This document shows positions 51,582 to 60,225 of a stretch of 64,000 nucleotides of DNA, piece by piece. A model generated the notes under the pieces. It saw nothing but the letters and a program-made list of their open reading frames with translations. It had not been told where the DNA came from and did no database searches. Position 1 is the stretch's first letter; each line of letters opens with the position of its first letter. Location of the stretch: the NCBI GenBank assembly GCA_036489885.1, contig DASXEW010000003.1, forward strand, positions 1,240,001 to 1,304,000. The letters are read 5' to 3'. This stretch comes from Candidatus Baltobacteraceae bacterium. GTDB taxonomy: Bacteria > Vulcanimicrobiota > Vulcanimicrobiia > Vulcanimicrobiales > Vulcanimicrobiaceae. Made by a program: the position numbers and the translations under genes.

Positions 51582-52887
51582 TCGCTGCGGTCCCCTGAGG
51601 CACTGCGATCCAACGGGCGTCGCCTGGGACCGAGGGTTGCTGGAAACGGCGCATGAGCCGACCGGAGAGTGCTGAGCTAAGAATTGCTTTCCGCAACTGT
51701 TTTTGCTTCGCTTCACAAATTTTCAGAGCGCTAGAGAGCCGCTCGTAGATGAAGAGTGTATCTTCCACCACGGTTACTATGCGCCGCTGCTCTTCGATGT
51801 CGAGAACAGGAAGGTCGAAAGATTTCAGCGTTGTGAGGTTCAGTGACGCAAGGTTTGTCGTTTGCTTGCCTCTGGCCTCAAACCATTTCCGGCCGACCGT
51901 GTTCGCGTAGTGGGAAACGAATCGAGGCAGATATCTCTCGGTATCCAGGCGAGCGCGGAACACATGATTTTGATGAATACAAATTGAGATTTGCCCGTCC
52001 CATACCCAGCCACGACCAAGCTTGTCTCGATCGCCGCCCTCGTTAAACAGGACGTCACCGGGGAGTAGCTTGAGGTTATTGACCTTTGCCTCCGTAGTCC
52101 TGATCGTCGCAATATCGCTCAGATCGAGGTAACCTCGCTGCACATTCGCAACCCGCAGATACGGAACTTCAACGAGACCATCGACAGCCTGCTTTGCGCT
52201 GTCTTTGGCTAGGCCGCCAACCACCTCGGCAACGTGAGCAAGTTGCACAGATTTGGACGGATCTACGAAATGAGCCTGGAAGCAAGAACTGATGCCCGCT
52301 TCAACGCGGCGTCGGGCCGCTTCGAGTGCTGCTACAGCGCCGTCGAGGCGCGAGAATTGCTCCTCGATGATTTCGACGATCCGCTGCTGTTCGGCCATTG
52401 GCGGTAGTGGTAAGGGAATATCTAGGATTGTCTTTGAGGATAAGTGTTTCACCGTAACTGACGACGTGCGCTCGTTGATGGCTGCCAGATAACCCGGAAG
52501 TGCGAGGAACAGAAAGCGCTCGTCCAATATGGCCGACTCTCTGACGCGTATTGTACAGACGCGCTGGTTTAGGAGCGCTTCCTGACCAGCCCAGCGGGCA
52601 ACGCGAAATTCGCCATCCATTCCAACTACGATCTCACCATGACGAACGCGTGGCACTCCGTCGCTTGGCCCGACATACCAAGTCGATGGAGAAGTCTTTC
52701 CGACGTCTCGGATGCGTATAACGGGTTCGCCATTTGCATTTGAATTGAAACCAACGGCAGGGAACGGAAAGCCATTAATTACCTCGGCGATATCGCCGAG
52801 CCGGATTCTGCTCCAGCCACTTGCTATCGCGAGAAGCGGTGAGTTGCTCTCCGCGACGATTTGCTTCGGACTAATGCTGAGGCTCAA
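51571..52887 (-). CDS. hsdS: Type I restriction-modification specificity subunit HsdS
   Basis: The 438-residue subunit has two target-recognition domains each followed by a conserved helix: PLPLPPMAEQQRIVEIIEEQFSRLDGAV (about residue 160) and DLPVLDIEEQRRIVTVVEDTLF (about 365), ending AILSSALSGRL. Each TRD reads half of a bipartite DNA target. The target cannot be read from sequence. ATG 52887 overlaps the hsdR stop by ATGA. Confidence 0.93.
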   Translation of the reverse strand: MSLSISPKQIVAESNSPLLAIASGWSRIRLGDIAEVINGFPFPAVGFNSNANGEPVIRIRDVGKTSPSTWYVGPSDGVPRVRHGEIVVGMDGEFRVARWAGQEALLNQRVCTIRVRESAILDERFLFLALPGYLAAINERTSSVTVKHLSSKTILDIPLPLPPMAEQQRIVEIIEEQFSRLDGAVAALEAARRRVEAGISSCFQAHFVDPSKSVQLAHVAEVVGGLAKDSAKQAVDGLVEVPYLRVANVQRGYLDLSDIATIRTTEAKVNNLKLLPGDVLFNEGGDRDKLGRGWVWDGQISICIHQNHVFRARLDTERYLPRFVSHYANTVGRKWFEARGKQTTNLASLNLTTLKSFDLPVLDIEEQRRIVTVVEDTLFIYERLSSALKICEAKQKQLRKAILSSALSGRLMRRFQQPSVPGDARWIAVPQGTAAIEL

Positions 52888-55661
52888 GCCGCCAGCGCTT
52901 CATTTAGTTCCGCCATAATTGCACTAAAATTCTCGCCGAACACCTCATTGGCCCTACCAAGTCCGCCGTGCTCGATGAATGGCGTATACTCGAAGTCGTC
53001 CTTCGAGACACCGAGGCTACCAGCAATGTGATCGCGGATTCGTTCGAGCCACTGCATCTGATCGGGAGTGAAGGTTCGTCCTGCTTGACGCTGTTGGTCG
53101 AGCCAATTCGCGAAGTTTCCCTTCACTCGCTCCGGGTACGCAACGAGTTGCGAGTCGTCACCGATCGCGTATCGCACAATCTGCACGATGTCGGCAAGCA
53201 CCCGCGGACCGGAGCCACGCACTTTTGATTTGTCGAGGATCTCGTAGGCGTTCCAAAGGATCTCGGGCGTCCAACGTTGCGGAGAACGGCCGATGGTGAT
53301 CGCGAGTTCCTTCACGTCCTTCCACGTCAGACGCTGCTTATAAGGGCGACTGTAGAGAATCTGCAGGGCAGTAATCTCGTCTTTGTGCTCATCCAGGTAG
53401 GCGCTGAATGACGCGACCGTTGCGCGGGCGCGGTCGGCAGCGTCCTTCGAATAGCTGGCGCGCGTCACCTCATCGACCGAAGTCGCGTCGATCACCTGAT
53501 CGTAGCTTCGTCGCATTTCCACGAGCTTTTCGCGGAACGTCGGATTGTCGGCCAGCGGGATCACCGCCGCTGCAATCATTCGGTCGGCGGCCGCATGGAT
53601 CTCCGCGTCTCCCGGTTCGAATGCACCCGTCGCGAGTTTCGCCGCTTCGATATGCCGGTCGGAGTCAATTGCATCCACGAGTGACTCTGCAAGCGTGGTG
53701 ATCGGAATGTTCGCAACCGCTTCGAGTTCTTCGCGGTCTGGCTTCGAAAGTCGAACGTTGAGTCGTGCGAGACGCGAGGCTATTGATGACAACAGATCGG
53801 GATCACGCGACCCGAGGGCCAAATTGTGCAGCAGTTTCTCGAAGGCGACATTTGGCTTGCGGTCCATAGGTGCCGTGTCCTGAAGGTCGTGCTCAGTATC
53901 CGTGACGCCGACGGTATCCACAAGAACGAAATGATCTTTTACCTTTGCATCCGGTGTGACGGCTTGCAGGTCGGTCGGATCAATTACGCGCACTCCGCGG
54001 CCTTTCATCTGCTCGAAGAACTGCCTTGAGCGAACCATCCGCATGAATACGACGCACTCGATTGGCTTGACGTCTGTCCCCGTCGCGATCATATCGACAG
54101 TCACTGCGATTCGTGGGTTATAACTGTTGCGAAAGGCCTGAAGGAGGTCTTCTGGCTTCTGTCCTTGCGAACCGGACTTGTAAGTGATCTTCGCGGCGAA
54201 TTCGTTACCCTTGCCGAACTCCTCACGCACGATTTGCACGATGTCGTCGGCGTGGCTGTCGTCTTTCGCGAAGATTAATGTCTTCGGTACTTCAGTACGA
54301 TCGGGAAAGAGATCGACCTTAAGCGCGTCGTGGAAACTTCTAACAATCGTGCGAATCTGATCCTTTGCAACGACCTTGCGGTCGAGCGCCCTCGCATCGT
54401 AGGCAATGTCATCGTCAAGATGTTCAAGGCGTCTTGCGCGTGTCTGACGATCACGAAACTCGGTCACAATGCCAGCTTCGACTGTCGAACCTTGCTCGGT
54501 GATGCGTGTCGAGATGCGGTACACATCGAAATCGACGTTGACCCGGTCGGTCACAGCGCGCTCATGGCTGTACTCCATCACGAGATTCTGATTGAAAAAT
54601 CCAAGCGTCTGCTTGCCAGGCGTCGCGGTTAGACCGATGACGAATGCATCGAAGTATTCAAGGACTTGACGCCAGAGGCCGTAGATCGAGCGGTGCGCCT
54701 CGTCGACGATGATGACGTCAAAAGTTTCAATCGGCACCGCCGGATTGTATACGACCTCTACCGGTTTCGCCGGCTCCAGATCATAGAGCGACTCCTCATC
54801 GAGGTCTTCTGCGAATTCGGACTCGCCTTTGAGGATGGAGTAGAGTCGCTGAATCGTAGAGATAACGACTTTCGAAACTCCATCGATGTGGTTACTCGAA
54901 AGGGATTGGACGTTATAGAGTTCGGTAACCTTGCGTCCATCGCCAGGCGTCGAAAATCCCTGAAACTCTTTAACTGTCTGACGCCCGAGGTTCGCGCGAT
55001 CAACAAGAAAGAGGATACGCCGTGCGCCTCCATGTTTGATCAGGCGGTAGGCGATGTTCGCGGCCGTGAATGTCTTGCCCGAACCGGTCGCCATCTGAAT
55101 GAGCGCCCGCGGACGGCCATGCGCGAGTGACTCCTCCAGATTGCGAATAGCCTCGAATTGTGCGGGCCACAAACCTTCATTAGTCAGAGGTGGAAGCTCT
55201 CGGAGACGTCCTCTCAATGTCGTTCGTTGACCAAGGATCTCCACTAGCGTCTCGGGACGGTAGAACGTAAATACACCGCGGCTCGAAGGATCCGGGTCGA
55301 ATCCATTCGTGAAACGTGTCTCGACGCCAGTAGACTCGAACGCGAATGGAGGTGGCTTCACGAAAGCCGAAACTGTGGGCGGCAATCCGTCGATGTATTT
55401 TCTCGACTGGGCCTCGACACCGGTTAAAGTAGAACCCGCTTTCTTCGCTTCGATCACTCCGACGGCGTTCCGGTCAACGAATAGGAGGTAGTCAGCAGTG
55501 TCATATCCGCTGCCCATTACAAACTCGCGAACAGCAATTCCACGCGCTGCGCCCAGGTTAATGCGCTTGTAGTCCTGCACGGTCCAGCCGCACGCGACTA
55601 GCTGCCGGTCGATCTCCATCCGCGCTTTGGCTTCGGGGCCTAAGTAGTCCTCAGCGCTCAA
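52884..55661 (-). CDS. hsdR: Type I restriction endonuclease/translocase subunit HsdR
   Basis: The 925-residue subunit has an N-terminal PD-(D/E)xK nuclease (D57...E71-A-K73 in GVIEAKK), a SF2 motor with Walker A MATGSGKT (190-197), IIVDEAHRS and LTATP, and an EcoEI-type C-terminal domain. All expected motifs are intact, so restriction activity is likely. It starts at TTG 55661. It is the first gene of hsdR-hsdS-hsdM. GC content and codon choice here are visibly less extreme than in the catabolic regions, suggesting an acquired island. Confidence 0.93.
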   Translation of the reverse strand: MSAEDYLGPEAKARMEIDRQLVACGWTVQDYKRINLGAARGIAVREFVMGSGYDTADYLLFVDRNAVGVIEAKKAGSTLTGVEAQSRKYIDGLPPTVSAFVKPPPFAFESTGVETRFTNGFDPDPSSRGVFTFYRPETLVEILGQRTTLRGRLRELPPLTNEGLWPAQFEAIRNLEESLAHGRPRALIQMATGSGKTFTAANIAYRLIKHGGARRILFLVDRANLGRQTVKEFQGFSTPGDGRKVTELYNVQSLSSNHIDGVSKVVISTIQRLYSILKGESEFAEDLDEESLYDLEPAKPVEVVYNPAVPIETFDVIIVDEAHRSIYGLWRQVLEYFDAFVIGLTATPGKQTLGFFNQNLVMEYSHERAVTDRVNVDFDVYRISTRITEQGSTVEAGIVTEFRDRQTRARRLEHLDDDIAYDARALDRKVVAKDQIRTIVRSFHDALKVDLFPDRTEVPKTLIFAKDDSHADDIVQIVREEFGKGNEFAAKITYKSGSQGQKPEDLLQAFRNSYNPRIAVTVDMIATGTDVKPIECVVFMRMVRSRQFFEQMKGRGVRVIDPTDLQAVTPDAKVKDHFVLVDTVGVTDTEHDLQDTAPMDRKPNVAFEKLLHNLALGSRDPDLLSSIASRLARLNVRLSKPDREELEAVANIPITTLAESLVDAIDSDRHIEAAKLATGAFEPGDAEIHAAADRMIAAAVIPLADNPTFREKLVEMRRSYDQVIDATSVDEVTRASYSKDAADRARATVASFSAYLDEHKDEITALQILYSRPYKQRLTWKDVKELAITIGRSPQRWTPEILWNAYEILDKSKVRGSGPRVLADIVQIVRYAIGDDSQLVAYPERVKGNFANWLDQQRQAGRTFTPDQMQWLERIRDHIAGSLGVSKDDFEYTPFIEHGGLGRANEVFGENFSAIMAELNEALAA

Positions 55662-56205
55662 AAAGCGGGTATCTCTCGGTAGAGCTTATCACGCGAATGT
55701 TCTTCGACGCGTGGGAGTCGTCGCCTTATGTTTCGGTGGCGGTTCTGGGTCGAGCGTCGATATGAAGCCCTCGTTTCACATTGCGGCTTGCAATCCGATT
55801 CTACGATTACCGATTCCGCGTCGACCATAATTAGGCAAGTCGTTGCCGGTGACCATCAAGTGTCGACAGTTAGATACCGCTTCTCGGCGCGACAAGGGAA
55901 GCGTTGCATCGAGCGTCGAGAGCAATAGGCTTGTCAACGCATTGGGCTCGTTACCTGCCGCATGTTGGGGACGTGCCTCACCTAAGACTCAGACGGATGC
56001 AAAATAACTGAGATAGCTGCAACATAGAAGATGGGGCGACATGGAAGCCGTTGAGCTGCTACATAAAGTTCGTCGGTTCGTGTGCGCGCCGTTTTCGGAA
56101 GCGATTCACCCGGTGTCGCATACACCTGAAACCAATGCGGGGCATCTTTGTGGAGTGTTGGAACGGTCGGACGCGGCGTGCAGCTGAGATCCTGGCTACG
56201 CGAGG
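55662..56205. other. Gene-free stretch upstream of hsdR
   Basis: This 544-base divergent region between hsdR and the HNH gene has lower GC and no ORF with recognisable protein features; the longest (55728-55928) has no start signal or family resemblance. It must contain the hsdR promoter on the minus strand, but I could not choose hexamers with confidence. A single TGTCGACA at 55857-55864 is probably chance. Confidence 0.4.
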
Positions 56206-56865
56206 ATGATCGAAGATTTGATTCTCGGGATAGGACTTCGCGCGTTCGGTTGCGATACGTTCAGCAAACCTCCGCAAGTGTGTGCTTCCTGCTCTCGGCC
56301 TTGTGAGCCAAAGAGGTATTTATGGGGGAATCGGCGCTCCTCGGCAACTCAGCGTTCGTCGCGCAAGCGCCAAGGAAGGACAGCGAAGACGATCCTCGAT
56401 TCCGGCGATGTGAGCGTCGCGCGTTCCGAGGTCCTTTTGGATGCGATAGCGCGCGCCTCGATCGCGGCAAGCAACGACATGGAAGATCCTCGCGTTCGGG
56501 CCGGTCTGATTCTTCTGACTACGATTCTTGAACCTATCGTCGTTGTCGAGCTCCCCGCCGCTTCTGGCCCATCGCGCTGTCCGAATTGCGATGTCCACAC
56601 GGGGCCGAAGAGGTTGTTTTGCAACGAACTCTGCACCCAAGAGGCTGCCTTGGTGCGGTACGTTCGACGTGCGATCGGAGATGGGCGAATCGCCGATCTC
56701 GCCGTCCTCCGTGACGTATCGGAACGAATGTGCTCATGGTGCGCGCGGGCGGGTATCCCACGAGAAAAAGGACGGTACCGTACGATGTCCGAGCTTTTGT
56801 TTTCAAGCGCGACGGAGGTAAATGCCGCGTGTGTGGAGCTCCTGGAAGCGAGATCGATCACCTGA
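56206..56865 (+). pseudogene. HNH-endonuclease-family gene, 5' part before a frameshift
   Basis: This frame encodes zinc-knuckle residues CASCSRPC near the start and CPNCDVHTGPKRLFCNELCTQEAALVRYVRRAIGDGRIADL, which in a known HNH family directly precedes the nuclease core. The core itself is in another frame from 56730 onward. Around 56728-56732 (ATGTGCTC) a -1 shift would join VSERM to LMVRAGGYP smoothly; beyond that point this frame (SWCARAGIPREKG) is unrelated. The locus is thus a broken gene, a sequencing error or, less likely, programmed frameshifting. Confidence 0.6.
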
Positions 56866-57197
56866 GAGATTCCAACGATCCGAAAGACCTGCGGCCCAAC
56901 TGTAAGACATGTAACGGCGAAGCCATGGCGGCACGCGTCGTTCGCATCGACGATCCGACGATAATCGAAAAGATTATTGCTCAGAACTCTCGGCTGGCAC
57001 AACGCATCGCGGCGGATCAACCTCTCCGCGTCTGTGACAACGAAGTTGAGTGCAAAACGCATGGCGACGCTTCAAGAGAACAGCGCAAACGGCGAATATC
57101 GATTCGAGAATTGGTTGATTGGTTTCTACACGGGATTCGGAGGAGTGATCTACGCCCCAGGGATGGAAAGGCGCTCTCACATATTCCGGTCGAATAA
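56730..57197 (+). CDS. HNH endonuclease domain (3' part of split gene)
   Basis: From GTG 56730 the frame reads GGYPTRKRTVPYDVRAFVFKRDGGKCRVCG, then SEIDHLRDS and DLRPNCKTCN. These are the cysteine pairs (CRVC, CKTC) and the DH of an HNH nuclease, with the GGY...DGG lead-in of a recognised family. No good ribosome-binding site precedes the GTG, and matching sequence continues upstream in the other frame, so it is likely the C-terminal part of a frameshifted gene. It overlaps the 5' part by 136 bases. It lies 46 bases before the GHKL gene. Confidence 0.72.
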   Translation: MLMVRAGGYPTRKRTVPYDVRAFVFKRDGGKCRVCGAPGSEIDHLRDSNDPKDLRPNCKTCNGEAMAARVVRIDDPTIIEKIIAQNSRLAQRIAADQPLRVCDNEVECKTHGDASREQRKRRISIRELVDWFLHGIRRSDLRPRDGKALSHIPVE

Positions 57198-57243
57198 TGT
57201 ATGAGATGATGGGAGCGTTGGCCCGTATCGCCGAGGCGCCGTT

Positions 57244-60225
57244 CTGATCGACGCCGATCGCGTCGCACGGTTCCGGACGCGGGCGCGTGCGATCGAGATG
57301 TTGGGTCGCCAGCAGATTGCCGGTATTCCCACCGCGATCAGCGAGTTGTTCAAGAATTCGTATGATGCCTACGCCCACAACGCGGTTGTCGATTTCTATC
57401 GCGGGGACAACCTCTTCGTCTTGCGCGACGACGGCATCGGGATGAGCAGGACGGACTTCGAGCAGCGATGGCTCACGATCGGCACGGAGAGCAAGTTGGA
57501 CATTTCGGGAGGCCTCACGCCGCCGAAAATTCCAAAGGGTGAACCCATCCGTCCGGTTCTTGGCGAGAAGGGCATCGGCCGTTTGGCCATAGCGACAATC
57601 GGTGAGATGCTGTTGATTCTCACCAGAAGCCGTTTCCCCGAATCGAAGGACCGGATTGTGACGGCATTTCTTCATTGGGGAGTCTTCGCGCTGCCCGGAA
57701 TCGATCTGGACGAGCTGTCCATCCCACTACGCGAATTCGATCCCGACAGCTTGCCGGATGGAGTAGCAGTATCCGAGATGACGTCCTTCCTCGCGTCAAG
57801 CATCGAACCGCTTTCGAAACGAACCGACAAGGACGCCGTGGCCCGCATCGTGTCCTCGGCGCTTGCGTTCAATGTGGATCCGGCGGCGTTGGATCGAATC
57901 CTGGACGGACCACGTCTTCGTGGTCATGGTGGTTTCGGCACGCATTTCTTCGTTGCTCCCACCGACGAGATGTTCATCGCCGCTCTCGACACGAGTACCG
58001 ACAGCGACCGCGCATCAAACCTTCAGCGCGCTCTGTTGGGCTTCACGAACACGATGACGCCCGAACACGAGCAGCCGCCGATCGTTACAGCCTTCCGTGA
58101 CCACTTCACCGCCTCCGACGTGGAAGACCTAATCGCCGAAAGTGCGTTTTTCACGCCTGAGGAATTCCTCAACGCCGACCATCGCATCAAGGGTCGTTTC
58201 GACGAATTCGGCCAGTTCAACGGGACGATCTGGATCTACGGCGAGGCTGTCGAGAACCACGTCATACCGTACAGCGCGCGCGGAGAAGCCTCGAAGTGCG
58301 GACCGTTTACGATCGACGTCGCCATCGTGCAGGGCCGCGAGATGGATTCGACGCTTCCACCCACGGATTGGGTGGCACTCACGAAGAAGATGGACAGGCT
58401 CGGCGGCCTGTACGTCTACAAGGACGACATTCGTGTACTGCCATACGGCAACAACGACTACGACTTTCTCGAAATCGAGAAACGCCGTACCCTGAGCGCA
58501 ATGTACTACTATTTCTCGTTCCGTCGGATGTTCGGAGCGATTCAGCTCACGCGAGAACAGAATTCCGCTCTGCAAGAGAAGGCGGGTCGCGAAGGATTCC
58601 GCGAGAATCGCGCCTATCAGGATTTTCGGGCTGTTCTCATAAATTTTTTTATACAACTCGCTGTGGATTTCTTCCGCGAAGGTGCCCGTTCGAGCAAGTT
58701 TCACGAACGACGTACCGACATCAATCGTCGCAACAAAGCCGCTCAGCTCAGAGAGAAGCGCGTCCGAGTCCGGAGATCGCGTTTCGAGGAGCAGCTGCAA
58801 AACGCGGTCAGAGCTATCGAGGACGGAACGGCCAGCCTGGCGGTCGAGGAGACAGCGCGGTCTCTGCGTGACCGACTGAACGCGGCGATACTGCTCGGCG
58901 ACAGCGCGGACGCCGAGCGTGCTCTGATCGCAGCGGAACGAGACGCACGCGAGCAACTACGCGACATCCGCACGCGGTATCGCGTTGTTCCACCTCGCGG
59001 AATCGGTTTGCCGAGAGCTCTGCGACGCGATCTCGAGATACATCGTTCCGCGTACGAACGCTTCATCGCCGAGATCGTCGTCAATGCCGAGTACGATGTG
59101 GAACTCGCGCTCGCCGAAGCCACAAGCAGAGCGGATGTCCGCCTGGATCGTCGCTTGGTCTTCTACAACTCGATCGAACAACTCAGCACCGATTCGAGGT
59201 CAGCTACGACGCGCGAAGTAAAGGCTGCGATAGAGGCCAGCAACGATGTCGAAGAGCGCGTGGCGGCTCTCACGAAGTCGACGACCGAGGCGGTCGAACG
59301 TACCATCCGTGAAGTGCTCAGCCTCGCACAGAGCGTCGATGTTGCTTCTCTGAAGGACGCCGATTTCGTCGAGCAACGTTCGAACCTCGAGCGACAATTG
59401 GAAGACGTCGTGGAGCAGCAACAAGAAACGCTCAAGGGTGTGATGGAACAGATCCGATCGATCCGGTGGGTGGCGGACGAGAGCGGTGACGTGATCACAG
59501 AATCGGACGAGACCGAGGCTCTCGAAGAGGAGGTTTTCGCGCTACGCGACCGGGCAGAGGTCGATCTCGAGCTCGCGCAACTGGGTATGTCCGTCCAGAT
59601 CATCAACCACGAGTTCGAGGCGAGCATCAGGTCCGTACGCAGGCGCATTCGCGATCTTAAGGCCTGGGCCGACATCAACAAGTCGCTGGTTCCGGTCTAT
59701 GACGGAATCCGCGCGAGCTTCGATCATCTCGACGGATATCTCACTTTGTTCGCACCGTTGCAGCGCCGCCTCTACCGGAAACCCGTTTCCCTACGCGGTA
59801 CGGAGATCGCCAAGTATGTCTCCGACCTCTTCACCGAACGCCTACGCCGACATGAGATCTCACTGGAAACCAGCGCGCAGTTCAGAACACACGTTCTGAA
59901 GGGGTATCCGTCCACACTGTTTCCCGTTGCAGTCAATCTCGTCGACAACGCCTTGTTTTGGCTGGACGAGAGACGCGAGGGAAGGCGAATCCTCTTTTCA
60001 TCCGACGACAATGCAATACTGGTCTCGAACAACGGTCCGGCGATCAACCCTGCCGACTACGAAAGCATCTTCGAGCTCGGATTTACTCGAAGGCCCGGCG
60101 GTCGTGGACTCGGATTGGCGATAGCCCGCGAAGCACTGCGACGCGACGGCTTCGACATAGCTCTGCGAGAGCCGCCCGAAGGAATGAACGTCTGTTTTGC
60201 GATCGTCGAGCGAGCGACCACATGA
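57244..60225 (+). CDS. Large ATPase with two GHKL domains (MutL/Hsp90-like and histidine-kinase-like)
   Basis: Numbering from ATG 57298 (975 residues): an N-terminal GHKL ATPase with E16...N20/D23 in ELFKNSYDA, DDGIGM (44-49) and GEKGIGR (89-95). A long charged coiled coil spans about 470-770. Then a kinase-like dimerisation helix with H771 in NHEFEASI, and a second HATPase with N880...N884 (NLVDNALFW), VSNNGP and GRGLGLA (936-940). Conserved RTRARAIE lies before the ATG, and the open frame upstream has only CTG 57244 as a near-cognate start, seven bases after GAGG, so I place the start there. It overlaps the receiver gene by ATGA. MutL-like ATPases are known beside C5 methylases and Vsr nucleases in defence loci; the second GHKL domain is unusual. 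Confidence 0.82.
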   Translation: MIDADRVARFRTRARAIEMLGRQQIAGIPTAISELFKNSYDAYAHNAVVDFYRGDNLFVLRDDGIGMSRTDFEQRWLTIGTESKLDISGGLTPPKIPKGEPIRPVLGEKGIGRLAIATIGEMLLILTRSRFPESKDRIVTAFLHWGVFALPGIDLDELSIPLREFDPDSLPDGVAVSEMTSFLASSIEPLSKRTDKDAVARIVSSALAFNVDPAALDRILDGPRLRGHGGFGTHFFVAPTDEMFIAALDTSTDSDRASNLQRALLGFTNTMTPEHEQPPIVTAFRDHFTASDVEDLIAESAFFTPEEFLNADHRIKGRFDEFGQFNGTIWIYGEAVENHVIPYSARGEASKCGPFTIDVAIVQGREMDSTLPPTDWVALTKKMDRLGGLYVYKDDIRVLPYGNNDYDFLEIEKRRTLSAMYYYFSFRRMFGAIQLTREQNSALQEKAGREGFRENRAYQDFRAVLINFFIQLAVDFFREGARSSKFHERRTDINRRNKAAQLREKRVRVRRSRFEEQLQNAVRAIEDGTASLAVEETARSLRDRLNAAILLGDSADAERALIAAERDAREQLRDIRTRYRVVPPRGIGLPRALRRDLEIHRSAYERFIAEIVVNAEYDVELALAEATSRADVRLDRRLVFYNSIEQLSTDSRSATTREVKAAIEASNDVEERVAALTKSTTEAVERTIREVLSLAQSVDVASLKDADFVEQRSNLERQLEDVVEQQQETLKGVMEQIRSIRWVADESGDVITESDETEALEEEVFALRDRAEVDLELAQLGMSVQIINHEFEASIRSVRRRIRDLKAWADINKSLVPVYDGIRASFDHLDGYLTLFAPLQRRLYRKPVSLRGTEIAKYVSDLFTERLRRHEISLETSAQFRTHVLKGYPSTLFPVAVNLVDNALFWLDERREGRRILFSSDDNAILVSNNGPAINPADYESIFELGFTRRPGGRGLGLAIAREALRRDGFDIALREPPEGMNVCFAIVERATT

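Noticed and set aside
55728-55928. 66-residue ORF upstream of hsdR
   Set aside because: Cysteine/serine-mixed composition without initiation signal or recognisable domain.
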